A DNA stretch of 64,000 bases from CAWAPS01 sp963783945 (GTDB lineage: Bacteria; Actinomycetota; Acidimicrobiia; Acidimicrobiales; Palsa-688), in the NCBI GenBank assembly GCA_963783945.1, contig CAWAPS010000029.1:1-64000 (forward strand), in the 5' to 3' direction. Below, piece by piece: positions 33,173 to 42,039 of the stretch (the first letter of the stretch is position 1; every line of letters starts with the position of its first letter). Made by a program: the position numbers and the translations under genes. The notes beneath the pieces are model-generated. The model made no database searches, had not been told where the DNA came from, and saw only the letters and a list, made by a program, of their open reading frames with translations.

Positions 33173-33214
33173 TCGCCAGACCTCCTGTTTACGGGACCGC
33201 AGTCCGATTTGATG

Positions 33215-34345
33215 CTATTGGCGGTTTCCGGGAGGCGGGCTACCGGCGGTGTCGCCGATGTCCTGGCCCCGGGGCAACAGGTCCTCGGGCCACCCGAGAA
33301 GCGACACCGCCTGCGCACACGCAAAGCGGTCGGTCATGCCGTCCACGTAGGCCACGGCCAGGTGGACGGGGTCGGCGGCGGATCCCCAGTCCGGCCGGGC
33401 TCGCCCGCCGGCGGAATCCGGCAGGTCCCCCGGTCGCTCGATGTAGTGCTCCACGAGGGCTCGCAGCATGCCGATGACCCGGTCGGCCTGATCAAGGGAC
33501 TCGGGCCTCAGGTAGATCCGCTCGTGGTTGAATCCCCGTAGTCTGGCCAGGGCGTCACCCATGTCCGCCGACATACCAACCAGCCCGCTCGAGCACGTCG
33601 TCTCGACGATGTCGGTTATGAAGGCCCGGAGCTGGTCGGAGCGGGCCCGCCCGCACAACTGTGCCACTACCGACGGCAGGTCGTCGGGGTCGACCACTCC
33701 GGCGTGGACGGCGTCTTCGAGATCGTGGGCGCAGTAGGCCACCCGGTCAGCCAGGCCCACGACCTGACCTTCGGGGGTGGCCGGGGCCGGTCGCGACCAT
33801 GAGTGATTGCGGATGCCGTCGAGAGTCTCGGCACACAGGTTCAGCGGGGCGGCGGTTACCTCGGCCCCCCACACGGCGTGATCGAAACCGGGGACAAACG
33901 TCCCGAGGGCGTCCTCGGAGGCGTGGCCACCCGGCCCATGACCACAATCGTGGCCGAGAGCGATGGCCTCGACCAGGGCGATGTTCAGCCGGCACGCCTG
34001 AGCGATGGCGCGAGCTACCTGGGCCACCTCGAGGGCGTGGGTCAGTCTGGTGCGCTGGTGGTCCGCCGGGAAGATGAAGACCTGTGTCTTGCCGGCCAAG
34101 CGGCGGAACGCGGTCGAGTGAAGGATCCGATCGCGGTCGCGCTCGAAGCACGTCCGCCAGGGATCGGCGTCCTCCGGCCGAACCCGCCGGCCCGAGCCCG
34201 ACGCCCGTGTGGCGCCTGTGACGAGGTCGCCGTCCTCGGCCGCTTCGCGACCTTCCCGGCCCCATGCGCCGGCCGGGGCGATGCGGATCCGGTCATCGCC
34301 GGCATGAGCCTGGCGCACACCCGTCGGCAGTATCTGCCCAGCCAT
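33215..34345 (-). CDS. dgt: Deoxyguanosinetriphosphate triphosphohydrolase-like HD protein
   Basis: 376 aa from an ATG at 34345 (start uncertain because no good ribosome binding site is seen and the frame stays open upstream). The conserved beginning DPWRTCFERDRDRILHSTAF is followed by RRLAGKTQVFI, and the HD-domain metal ligands are in RLTHALEVAQVARAIA, IALGHDCGHGPGGHASED and the later GLADRVAYCAHDLEDAV. It hydrolyses dNTPs to nucleosides and triphosphate, keeping dNTP pools in balance. The 5' part follows an adenylation gene. Confidence 0.92.
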   Translation of the reverse strand: MAGQILPTGVRQAHAGDDRIRIAPAGAWGREGREAAEDGDLVTGATRASGSGRRVRPEDADPWRTCFERDRDRILHSTAFRRLAGKTQVFIFPADHQRTRLTHALEVAQVARAIAQACRLNIALVEAIALGHDCGHGPGGHASEDALGTFVPGFDHAVWGAEVTAAPLNLCAETLDGIRNHSWSRPAPATPEGQVVGLADRVAYCAHDLEDAVHAGVVDPDDLPSVVAQLCGRARSDQLRAFITDIVETTCSSGLVGMSADMGDALARLRGFNHERIYLRPESLDQADRVIGMLRALVEHYIERPGDLPDSAGGRARPDWGSAADPVHLAVAYVDGMTDRFACAQAVSLLGWPEDLLPRGQDIGDTAGSPPPGNRQ

Positions 34346-34512
34346 AGTGGCCGCCCACTGTCGAGCCCTGACCGTGGATCCGTCCCCGCCCTGCCGACCC
34401 TCGCCGGCTTGAGCCGCTCCTCCGAGTGTCGAGCCGGCCACTCCCGTCACGCTATCCCAGGGGTCTGACGAAACGGTCGGAGGACAGGCCGAGGGCCGGG
34501 CGGTTCGCCCGG

Positions 34513-36081
34513 CTAGCCCGTGCGGCTTCCGGGTGGCGCCACTGGTTTCATTTCGGCCAGCCCGGCATTCGCCAGCAGTCGCCGCTCGTCGAGCTTGCTC
34601 GAGGCGGTCAGAGGAAGCTCGTCCACCAGCTCGATGCGGTCCGGCAGGTGGGTCTCGGGCATCAGCTGGCGGGACGCCCGCCGCAGGTCCACCGCGTTGG
34701 TACCGGCCTCGGCGACCACGAACGCGGCGATGGCGAGCTGGTCTCCGCTGTCGAAGGTCACACAAGCCACAGCCGAGACACCCGGCAGCCGGCGCAGCAA
34801 TTCCCCCATCTCGATCAGTGATATGCGCATCCCGCTGCGCTTTACCACCCGGTCGGCCCGGGCCACGTACACATAGTCACCGGACGCTTCCCGGTAGGCC
34901 AGGTCGCCGGTGCGGTACAGCGTCGTCCCTGGAACCACGTCATCTCTCAGCACTTCGGCCGTGAGCTCGGGGGCTTGCCAGTATCCGGTCATGAGCTGCG
35001 AACCGCCGATGAAGAGCTCACCCACGGTCTCGGGATCGTCGATGACGCGGCCTTCGTCGTCGATCAGATAGAAGTCCACGCCCGGATGAGGCTGCCCCAA
35101 CGGGATGGTGCCATCCGCAGTCAGCTCCGGAGTGAGCTTGATATGGGTGACTGCGATCGCTGTCTCCGTGGGACCGTACCGGTTCCAGACCTCGATCTCG
35201 GGGGTGGCTTTCCACACCGCGTGCACGTCGGCCAGGGAAGGGGCTTCGCCGCCGAGGGCGATTATCCGCAGGGCGCTGTCGGCTAGCTTCCCGAACCTCG
35301 GACTGCCGAGCAGCATCCGCAGGTACGTGGGTGAGAACCCGGTATAGGTGATCGCTTCATCCGCCACCGTGTTCAGGAAGGTCCGGGGGTGCAGGAGCGA
35401 GTCGCGTGGCTGGATGACCACAGAGCCGCCGGCGAAGAGGGTCGGAAATATGGTGAGGAAGGCACCGTCGAAGTGGATGGGTGACACGCATAGAGATCTG
35501 GTGTGGTGGTCGAGGCCCAGTGCGTCGACGGTGTTGACGACGGCCGCTAGGAATGCGGCGTTGCCGACCACGACCCCTTTCGGGGTCCCAGTCGTACCGG
35601 AGGTGTAGATCGAGTAGGCGTCGCCGTCAGCAGGCGTCGGGGGAAGCCCGGGGTTGGCGTCGCTCCCGGCCACTTGTGCGACAGTGAAGCATTCATAGCG
35701 GTTCAGGGAGTCGAGCTCGTTGTTTCTTGTCTCCGGTACCACGATCAGCGCGGGCGCGCAGTCGTCGAGCATGACCGACAGCCGGGCATCCGGGTCGCTC
35801 ATCGAGAGCGGCACGAACAAGGCTCCGAGCCACACGCTCGCCAGCGCGGAGACCACGAAGTCGACGGAGTTGGGCAGATGAATGGCCACCCGGTCGCCCT
35901 TTTTCACCCCCCGTCCTGCGAATCCGCGGGCGACACGTTCGACTTCGTCGCCCAGGTCCTGGTAAGTGAGCTCGCGGGTCAGGTCCTTGACGGCGGGCCT
36001 TCGCGGCCACTCCCGGGCCTGGAGAACTATGCCGCGGAGGACGTCGTCGGCGGTCAACGTCAATGAACCGGTCCGGCGCAT
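34513..36081 (-). CDS. Stand-alone amino acid/acyl adenylation enzyme
   Basis: 522 aa ANL superfamily from the ATG at 36081. Core motifs: YSIYTSGTTGTPKGVVVG (A3), NRYGPTETAIAVTHIKL (A5), TLYRTGDLAYREASGDYVYV (A7) and RADRVVKRSGMRISLIEMGE (A8), and a C-terminal LPLTASSKLDERRLL holding the catalytic Lys. The layout and A3-A10 motifs are those of NRPS A domains, but no carrier, condensation or thioesterase domain follows. It would activate a carboxylic acid with ATP and pass it to a carrier protein or CoA encoded elsewhere. No partner is adjacent. Confidence 0.9.
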   Translation of the reverse strand: MRRTGSLTLTADDVLRGIVLQAREWPRRPAVKDLTRELTYQDLGDEVERVARGFAGRGVKKGDRVAIHLPNSVDFVVSALASVWLGALFVPLSMSDPDARLSVMLDDCAPALIVVPETRNNELDSLNRYECFTVAQVAGSDANPGLPPTPADGDAYSIYTSGTTGTPKGVVVGNAAFLAAVVNTVDALGLDHHTRSLCVSPIHFDGAFLTIFPTLFAGGSVVIQPRDSLLHPRTFLNTVADEAITYTGFSPTYLRMLLGSPRFGKLADSALRIIALGGEAPSLADVHAVWKATPEIEVWNRYGPTETAIAVTHIKLTPELTADGTIPLGQPHPGVDFYLIDDEGRVIDDPETVGELFIGGSQLMTGYWQAPELTAEVLRDDVVPGTTLYRTGDLAYREASGDYVYVARADRVVKRSGMRISLIEMGELLRRLPGVSAVACVTFDSGDQLAIAAFVVAEAGTNAVDLRRASRQLMPETHLPDRIELVDELPLTASSKLDERRLLANAGLAEMKPVAPPGSRTG

Positions 36082-36480
36082 TCCCGGCCGGGATGACGTC
36101 CCCGCCAGCCTGAGCCGGCTCTCGCCGGGCGCCGCCAAAACACCTGCACTGTCGTCCCCACTCGCTTGCCACGTTGTCGGAAATTGCTAGGCGGGTCAGC
36201 CTAGTGGGCGTCGGGCCCGGCGGTTGTACCTGGCGTGGTGGCCGGCGACTGGGCGCCGCGGGCCGGTGGCGTGGTCCGCGGACCGCCGTGCGCGGTAGCC
36301 CCCGATACCGGACCCCCCCGACACCCCCGACACCCCGGACATCCCGACGACCCGGACGCGGACGGCCCGGATCGGTTCGGCGGCCCTGCGGGGGAGAGGC
36401 GCGAGGAGAGTGGCAAGAGGTGAGGGCGGGACGGAAGCGTACGATGAAGGAATCCCGTACAGATCAAGGAGAGCCCACCT
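36082..36480. other. Non-coding stretch of about 400 bases with C-rich repeats
   Basis: The region holds the divergent promoters of the adenylation gene and DUF3107. At 36300-36350 it has an imperfect repeat of CCCCGACA-like units (C-runs joined by GACA/GACG). A possible -10 (TACGAT) lies about 40 bases before the DUF3107 start. No protein or RNA gene is recognised. Confidence 0.4.
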
Positions 36481-36723
36481 GTGGACGTCCGCATCGGTGT
36501 CATCCAGACGCCCAAGGAGATAGAAGTCGAACTGGCCGAAGGCACTGACCCGTCGGCCCTGACCACCCAGATCGAAGAGGCGCTCGCCTCTGAGAAGGGA
36601 GTGCTCTGGCTGACGGATCGGCGGGGCCGGCGGGTCGGGGTCCCGTCATCCCGCATCGCCTACGTGGAGGTCAACGCCACGAGCGACGACCGCCGTGTCG
36701 GCTTCGGAGCCGCGCTTCGTTGA
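36481..36723 (+). CDS. DUF3107 family protein
   Basis: 80 aa from a GTG preceded by AAGGAG. The sequence matches the actinobacterial DUF3107 family: DVRIGVIQTPKEIEVELAEG, then a central helix (SALTTQIEEAL) and RRGRRVGVPSSRIAYVEV. It is small, soluble and of unknown function; conserved across the phylum and often next to a TetR-type regulator or DNA metabolism genes. Here the ArsA-like gene begins inside its 3' end. Confidence 0.9.
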   Translation: MDVRIGVIQTPKEIEVELAEGTDPSALTTQIEEALASEKGVLWLTDRRGRRVGVPSSRIAYVEVNATSDDRRVGFGAALR

Positions 36724-37708
36724 CCGGCTCGCCCCTCCCCTCTGGTTCCGGTGCTCCGGCTTGCCTGACCTGCTCGACCGAAAGCTGATCTTCGTCACCG
36801 GCAAGGGTGGCGTGGGCAAGACGACCATCGCCGCCGCCCTGGCCTGGCTGGCGGCCGAGCGGGGCAGGCGCACGCTTGTGTGCGAAGTGGATCCGAAGGG
36901 AAACCTCGCCGACTTCTACGAAACCAGCGGGATCCGGTTCGAGGAGCGCCAGATCGCCCCGCGGCTGTGGGGCATGTCCATGGACACTGAGGCCTCTCTC
37001 AAGCAGTACCTGTCTCTGCAGCTCAAGCTGCCGCTGGTCGCCAGGATCGGCCCGCTGGCCAAGATGTTCGACTTCGTGGCGTCGGCGGCGCCCGGGGTGC
37101 GGGAGATTGTCACGGTCGGGAAGCTGTGCTGGGAAGTCAAGGAGCGGCACTACGACCTCGTGGTCGTTGACGCCTCGGCCAGCGGGCACATCGTCGGCCA
37201 GCTGGCCGCTCCTCAGGCCATCAACCAGCTGGTGCAAGTGGGGCTGATCCGCCAGCAGACCGGCTGGATGCTCGAGATCCTCGACGACCCGGCGACCACG
37301 GGGCTGGTCGTGGTGGCCACTCCGGCAGAGATGCCGGTCAGTGAGACACTGGAGCTGACCCGGCAGGTCCGGGAGGAGACCAGGGTGGACTTGGCCGCGG
37401 TGGTCGTCAACCGGGTCCTGCCCGAGCTGTTCGGCCGGGCCGAGGAGGAGGTCTTCGAGAAGCTGGACACTGCGCCGCCCAAGGCCCTGCTCGAGGCGGA
37501 GCTGGGCGGACCGGTGGCGAGCGTGATGGAAGCGGCCCGCCTCACCGTCAGTACGAGGCGCTCGCGTACCGAACATCTGGAGCGGTTGCGAAGCGCCATC
37601 GATCCGAAAGTGCCCCTGCTGTACATGCCCTATCTGTTCTTCCGTTCCCACGGCCTGCGCGCCACCCACCAGATCGCCAACGCCCTCTCGGCGGAGCTGG
37701 GGTATTGA
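36695..37708 (+). CDS. ArsA/Get3-like ATPase, first of a pair
   Basis: 337 aa from a GTG within the end of DUF3107 (a later start nearer the P-loop is possible). P-loop FVTGKGGVGKTTIAAALA at about 34, Switch I region VCEVDPKGNLADF, and LVVVDASASGHIVGQL in place of the usual DTAPTGH motif. It has one ATPase half; ArsA of E. coli has two in tandem, and here the second is the next gene, which starts one base before this gene's stop ends. The two probably form a heterodimer, acting in anion or membrane-protein handling; function unproven. Mycobacteria have the analogous pair Rv3679-Rv3680. Confidence 0.88.
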   Translation: MSASEPRFVDRLAPPLWFRCSGLPDLLDRKLIFVTGKGGVGKTTIAAALAWLAAERGRRTLVCEVDPKGNLADFYETSGIRFEERQIAPRLWGMSMDTEASLKQYLSLQLKLPLVARIGPLAKMFDFVASAAPGVREIVTVGKLCWEVKERHYDLVVVDASASGHIVGQLAAPQAINQLVQVGLIRQQTGWMLEILDDPATTGLVVVATPAEMPVSETLELTRQVREETRVDLAAVVVNRVLPELFGRAEEEVFEKLDTAPPKALLEAELGGPVASVMEAARLTVSTRRSRTEHLERLRSAIDPKVPLLYMPYLFFRSHGLRATHQIANALSAELGY

Positions 37709-38886
37709 TGGAGGGCAGCGGAGCGGGGCGAGTCGAGAGCATCGAGGCCCTGCTGTCGGCCAAGGAGATCGTCATCGCGTGTGGGTCGGGCGGCGTGGGC
37801 AAGACGACCACCGCAGCTGCGGCCGCCACCATGGCCGCAGTGCGTCTCGGTGGCAAGGTCCTCGTTCTCACCGTGGATCCGGCCCGCCGGCTGGCCGATG
37901 CCCTCGGGCTCGAGGGTCTCGGTAACAAGGAGAAAAAGGTAGACGCTGCGGCCTTCAATGCTGTTGGAGTCCGGCCCCGCGGTGAGCTGTGGGCCGCCAT
38001 GCTCGACACCAAGCAGAGCTGGGACGACCTGGTGCGCCGGCACGCGCCCGACCGCATGACAGCCGGGCGCATCCTCGGCAACCCGCTGTACCAGAACATC
38101 TCGGGCAAGTTCGTGCAGAGTCACGACTACATCGCGATGGAACGGCTGTACGAGATCCATTCGGGGGGCAACTTCGACCTGATCGTGGTGGACACCCCAC
38201 CGAGCAGGAACGCCATCGACTTCATCGAGGCGCCGCGGCGAATGGCTGACTTCTTCTCGTCCCGCTTGCTGCGCCTGCTCATCGCCCCCTACCGAAGCCG
38301 GATGGTGAACCTGGCGTCCCGGCCCTTCTACCAGGTGGCCGATCGGCTGCTCGGGTCGCAATTCCTGCAGGACATCACCGAGTTCTTCATCCTGTTCCAG
38401 ACCATGTACGGCGGGTTCGTCCAGCGGGCCAAGGCCGTCGAGCGGCTCCTGCGTGACGAACGGACGGCTTTCGTCGTGGTCAGCACCCTCGATGCCGCGC
38501 CAGTGAAAGAAGCCGAGTTCTTCATCGAGGTGCTGTCGGGCAAAGGCTTCCATCTCGGTGCCCTTATCCTCAACCGGGTGCTTCCCGATTACCTCCTGGA
38601 CGACGCCGCCGAGCGGACAGCAGGGCGGATGTCCGACGAGGCCGCTGAGCTGGCGAAGCTGGAGGGCCTGGCCGATCAGGCGGGAACGGACCAAGAGCAA
38701 CTGGCCAGGGTTCTGAGCGAGATCGGCGACAACTTCGGCAACTTTGCCATGGTGGCCCGCAGGGAGGCCGGCCAGCGCCGGCAGTTGCAGTTGCGGCCCG
38801 ACATCGTCGTATCAGTCCCCGAGTTCGAAGGCGACATCCACGACATCGACGGCCTGCTCCGCCTCGGCGAGCTGATCTGGAGCTAG
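37708..38886 (+). CDS. ArsA/Get3-like ATPase, second of a pair
   Basis: 392 aa from the ATG at 37708. P-loop ACGSGGVGKTTTAAAAATMA, LVLTVDPARRLADALGLEGL (Switch I), and LIVVDTPPSRNAIDFIEAP (DTPPSR in place of DTAPTGH). The residues from about 200 to 300 include a hydrophobic helical insertion (FFILFQTMYGGFVQRA) as in Get3-type substrate-binding subdomains. It pairs with the preceding ATPase and lies 7 bases before the PdtaS-like kinase. Confidence 0.9.
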   Translation: MEGSGAGRVESIEALLSAKEIVIACGSGGVGKTTTAAAAATMAAVRLGGKVLVLTVDPARRLADALGLEGLGNKEKKVDAAAFNAVGVRPRGELWAAMLDTKQSWDDLVRRHAPDRMTAGRILGNPLYQNISGKFVQSHDYIAMERLYEIHSGGNFDLIVVDTPPSRNAIDFIEAPRRMADFFSSRLLRLLIAPYRSRMVNLASRPFYQVADRLLGSQFLQDITEFFILFQTMYGGFVQRAKAVERLLRDERTAFVVVSTLDAAPVKEAEFFIEVLSGKGFHLGALILNRVLPDYLLDDAAERTAGRMSDEAAELAKLEGLADQAGTDQEQLARVLSEIGDNFGNFAMVARREAGQRRQLQLRPDIVVSVPEFEGDIHDIDGLLRLGELIWS

Positions 38887-38892
38887 GGCGAC

Positions 38893-40416
38893 ATGGCAAC
38901 GCTGGCCGAGTTGGTGCAGGAACAGACGGACCTGACCGAGCCCGTCGTGACCCACCTGCAACGGCTGGTCGCCGGGTGGGGAGTCCTGTCCGATCTTTGT
39001 TTCGCCGACCTGCTCCTGTTCGTCCCGGTCAGCGAGGACCACAAGTCGTTCCTGGTGGTGGGCCAGGTCAGGCCGACAACCAACCAGACCCTTCATCTGG
39101 ACGACCTGGTGGGGTGGGTGATCGATGCCAAGGAACGGCCTATCGTGGCCCGGGCCTGGGAGCTCGGCAGCGTGGTGGAAGGCGAGGTTGCCATCCCCCG
39201 GCGGAGCGAGCGGGCCCGCCTGGTGTGCATCCCGGTGCGCTGGCAAGGCGAGCTGGTCGCCATCCTCACCCGGGAGTCGGCGCTGGCGGTCGGGCGCCGG
39301 CCCGGGGTCCTCGAGCGGGTCTACATAGAGGTCTTCGACCGGTTGGCCCGCATGATCTCCAACGGGTCCTACCCATTTCCCGTCGACGAGCCCCACGTGA
39401 CCGAGACACCGAGGGTCGGTGACGGGGTGCTGGTGCTCGACGCCGCCGCCCGGGTCGACTATGCCTCCCCGAACGCGGTCAACGCCCTGCACCGTATGGG
39501 GGTCAACGCCGGCATCGATGGGATTCGGCTGGACGAGGCGGGCTTTGACCAAACCGCCGTGTCGCTCGCCTATCAGACCCGGCTGCCTGCGGTCGAGGAG
39601 GCGGGTTCTGGCGAGACGTCGGTCATCATCCGCTGCGTCCCTCTTCTCGACCAGGGCGCGGTCACGGGGGCGCTGGTCCTCGTCCGCGACGTGAGCGACA
39701 TCCGGCGCCGGGACCGACTCCTGCTCTCCAAGGATGCCGCCATCCGGGAGGTCCATCACCGGGTCAAGAACAACCTCCAGACGATCTCGTCCCTGCTGCG
39801 GATCCAATCGAGACGCATGCCGCCGGGGGAAAGCCGCCACGCCCTCGAAGAGTCAGAGCGGCGGGTCCGTTCGATTGCCGTGGTGCACGAGATCCTGTCT
39901 CGCGACACCACTGACGAGGTCGACTTCAACGACATTCTTCCCTCCCTGGTCCGCCTGGCGGAGGACATGGGCAGTGCGGACCGGCCGGTCCGCATCGACT
40001 ACCACGGCGAAGCGGGGGAGCTCAAGGCCTCGGTCGCCACCCCCCTGGCCGTGGTGATAACGGAGCTTTTGCAGAATGCGGCCGAGCATGCCTTCCCGGC
40101 TCGATCCCCGGTGGAGGGGGCCGAGGAAGGGGGCGATGACCTGGCTGCGCCGAGAGAGGATTCGGTGGAGCCGCTGACGGTGAGCGTGGACCTCTACCGC
40201 AGCGAAACCGAGCTGCGGGTGCGGGTGTCGGACAACGGTGTCGGTCTGCCCCCCGGCTTCTCCGTCGACGACACTCCGACGCTCGGACTGTCGATCGTGC
40301 GCGGCCTGGTGCGGGCCCAGCTCGGCGGGACCATCTCGATGTACAACGACGGAGGGGCGGTGGTCGAGCTGGCCATCCCGCTTAACGTCCCGGTGGACGA
40401 GCTGGTGAGCCTGTGA
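38893..40416 (+). CDS. pdtaS: PdtaS-like cytosolic sensor histidine kinase
   Basis: 507 aa without membrane helices. N-terminal GAF-like domain (LLLFVPVSEDHKSFLVVGQV, then LDDLVGWVIDAKERPIVARA), a PAS domain (GVLVLDAAARVDYASPNAVN), then a HisKA_2 dimerisation helix with the phosphoacceptor His in EVHHRVKNNLQTISSLLRIQ and a HATPase domain (ITELLQNAAEHAF, VRVSDNGVGLPPGFSVDD). PdtaS normally phosphorylates the ANTAR regulator PdtaR. Convergent with the whiB gene as, from memory, in M. tuberculosis (Rv3220c and Rv3219). Confidence 0.93.
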   Translation: MATLAELVQEQTDLTEPVVTHLQRLVAGWGVLSDLCFADLLLFVPVSEDHKSFLVVGQVRPTTNQTLHLDDLVGWVIDAKERPIVARAWELGSVVEGEVAIPRRSERARLVCIPVRWQGELVAILTRESALAVGRRPGVLERVYIEVFDRLARMISNGSYPFPVDEPHVTETPRVGDGVLVLDAAARVDYASPNAVNALHRMGVNAGIDGIRLDEAGFDQTAVSLAYQTRLPAVEEAGSGETSVIIRCVPLLDQGAVTGALVLVRDVSDIRRRDRLLLSKDAAIREVHHRVKNNLQTISSLLRIQSRRMPPGESRHALEESERRVRSIAVVHEILSRDTTDEVDFNDILPSLVRLAEDMGSADRPVRIDYHGEAGELKASVATPLAVVITELLQNAAEHAFPARSPVEGAEEGGDDLAAPREDSVEPLTVSVDLYRSETELRVRVSDNGVGLPPGFSVDDTPTLGLSIVRGLVRAQLGGTISMYNDGGAVVELAIPLNVPVDELVSL

Positions 40417-40459
40417 CCGTCGGCCGGACGAGCGCAGCCCGCGCCCGCTGACGTGGCGA

Positions 40460-40480
40460 CGCCCGGCGGGGGGCCGGGCG
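40460..40480. terminator. Candidate bidirectional terminator hairpin between pdtaS and whiB
   Basis: CGCCCGGC and GCCGGGCG form an 8-bp perfect stem with a five-G loop, between the convergent pdtaS and whiB genes. There is no long T-run on either side, so termination may be weak or Rho-independent only in part. Position supports the call. Confidence 0.45.
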
Positions 40481-40598
40481 ACTCGTTGGGGTTCCCAGAT
40501 TTTCCTGGCGCCAAATGACGTTGCTGACCAGGCTCGTCTGCCGCCCTTTGATTAGATACTTGGGGATGGTGGCCGCCGGACGACGGCGGACCCTGCGG

Positions 40599-40898
40599 TC
40601 AGAGCGTCCAGGACGCCCGGCGCTGCCCGAGCAGCCAAGCCTTGCGCAGCTTGCGCCGCTCTTCCTCGGACGTGCCTCCCCAGATCCCGGACTCCTGGTT
40701 GGTGGCGAGGGCGAACTCCAAACAGGACTTCTGGGCTTCACATTCCATACAGACAGCCTTGGCCGACTCGATCTGCTCGATGGCCGGGCCGGTGCTGCCG
40801 ATAGGAAAGAATAGATCTGGATCTGTGTCGCGACACGACGCCTGATCTCGCCAGTCGTCTACGTCCCACTCGATGTTGCGGCTCCAGGTAAGGGCCAC
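40599..40898 (-). CDS. whiB1: WhiB-family [4Fe-4S] regulator, WhiB1-like
   Basis: 99 aa. The four cluster Cys are in QASCRDTDPDLFF, KAVCMECEAQKSC (CxxC then Cys) and the beta-turn motif ESGIWGGTSEEERRKL follows; the order C-Xn-CxxC-Xn-C is the WhiB signature. The PIGSTGPAIEQIESAK stretch most resembles WhiB1, which senses NO and binds the primary sigma factor. The GTG start follows a GAAAGG. A CRP/FNR-like site and a TATATT-like -10 lie upstream. Confidence 0.93.
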   Translation of the reverse strand: MALTWSRNIEWDVDDWRDQASCRDTDPDLFFPIGSTGPAIEQIESAKAVCMECEAQKSCLEFALATNQESGIWGGTSEEERRKLRKAWLLGQRRASWTL

Positions 40899-40921
40899 GC
40901 GCCGTTGCCTTTCGGGGAGAT

Positions 40922-40937
40922 TGTGAAATATATCACG
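40922..40937. promoter_or_regulatory. CRP/FNR-type palindrome upstream of whiB
   Basis: TGTGA at 40922-40926, six bases, then TCACG at 40933-40937 matches the CRP consensus TGTGA-N6-TCACA at nine of ten positions. It lies 24 bases before the whiB start codon and overlaps a TATATT that could be the -10 on the minus strand. CRP is known to control whiB1 in M. tuberculosis; here a site so near the start might act as a repressor. Confidence 0.55.
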
Positions 40938-41088
40938 TGCGATGGGGCAACACTTCGGTGTTCATCGCAGCGGTGTCAGAGCGTAAGTCGCATGTGACAC
41001 GAATTCAAGCCCGGCGACGGCAAAACTTAAGATCTGGTTAACCAACCGGAGGGACCGGGGCGGTGGGTAGCAGGAGCGTCGTGGCAGG

Positions 41089-42027
41089 TCAGCGTCGGGG
41101 CATAACGAGACGCAAGCTGTCGGGCTCCCAGCGGAACTCGAGCCGGCCGGCACGGCCCAGGTAGTCGCCGTCGACCTGATAGGGCACGTCGCCCCGGGGG
41201 CTCAGGGCGGCCTCGGTCACGTCGTCGACCACGGTCACCTTGCGCTGATTCCCGATGCCGCTGTGGCCCCGCAGGGCGCCCGCGGTCAGGCGGAGCAGGG
41301 TGACGGCCCCCATCGAGCTGATGACCACGGCGCTCAGAGGGCTGGCCAGGTCGGTTCCCGGAACCAGGTTGAACTGGCGGTCGCCAAGGAACGTGTAGGG
41401 GTCGGTGTTCAAAACGATGGCGAAGTAGGCGTCCTCGACTGTCACCTGCTCGCCGTCTCGCCGGTGGATCTCCATGGAGAAATGGGGGTGGTGGCGGTCG
41501 TAGTGCCGGGCCCAGGTGTCGAACGCGGCGTAGGCGAAGAAAGCGTGGCCCAGGTACCGCTTGAGGGCCGATCGCTTCTCCACCTCGGCGACGACAGCGG
41601 CGTCGAACCCGACCCCGACGTGGAAGAGGAAGCGCCGGCCGTTGACGCTGCCGAGCCCCACCTTGTGGATCCCCCCGAGCCCGGTGCCGAGGGCGGCGAG
41701 CAACTCCCCTGTCGCCTCGATCGGGTCGTTGGTCATGCCGATGGTCCGGGCGAAGACGTTGGTCGAGCCGCCGGGCAGCACCCCGAGGGCGCAGTCGGTG
41801 CCGGCGAGCCCGTTGGCCGCCTCGTTGAGCGTTCCGTCGCCGCCGAGCACGACCACGGCGTCGTTGCCCTTGGCCGCCGCCCCTTGAGCCAAACGGGTGG
41901 CGTGGCCCCGCCGGCTGGTCTCGGCCACTGTGACGTCGTGGTCGGCGGCCAGCGACTTCTGGATGACGACGCGGGCGCGCGCCGTAACCGAGGACGCGGA
42001 CGCGTTGACGATGAGGAGGATCCGCAC
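41089..42027 (-). CDS. Diacylglycerol kinase-family lipid kinase (YegS/LCB5 type)
   Basis: 312 aa. The nucleotide-binding motif VVVLGGDGTLNEAANGL lies near 57-73, followed by LGVLPGGSTNVFARTIG, both typical of DagK/YegS kinases; the C-terminal beta-rich domain has QVDGDYLGRAGRLEFRW. It phosphorylates diacylglycerol or a related lipid at the inner membrane face. In mycobacteria a related gene lies upstream of whiB1 (from memory, Rv3218), so the neighbourhood seems conserved. The whiB gene starts 191 bases downstream. Confidence 0.92.
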   Translation of the reverse strand: MRILLIVNASASSVTARARVVIQKSLAADHDVTVAETSRRGHATRLAQGAAAKGNDAVVVLGGDGTLNEAANGLAGTDCALGVLPGGSTNVFARTIGMTNDPIEATGELLAALGTGLGGIHKVGLGSVNGRRFLFHVGVGFDAAVVAEVEKRSALKRYLGHAFFAYAAFDTWARHYDRHHPHFSMEIHRRDGEQVTVEDAYFAIVLNTDPYTFLGDRQFNLVPGTDLASPLSAVVISSMGAVTLLRLTAGALRGHSGIGNQRKVTVVDDVTEAALSPRGDVPYQVDGDYLGRAGRLEFRWEPDSLRLVMPRR

Positions 42028-42039
42028 GGGGGAGCTTCC

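Noticed and set aside
36300..36350. C-rich imperfect repeats thought of as CRISPR-like or a satellite
   Set aside because: Units are short, irregular and without spacers; simple composition bias is enough.
38893..40416. Classical two-component pair with the local GAF-ANTAR protein
   Set aside because: The GAF-ANTAR protein at 10732-11457 has no receiver domain, so it is not the phosphorylation partner of the PdtaS-like kinase.
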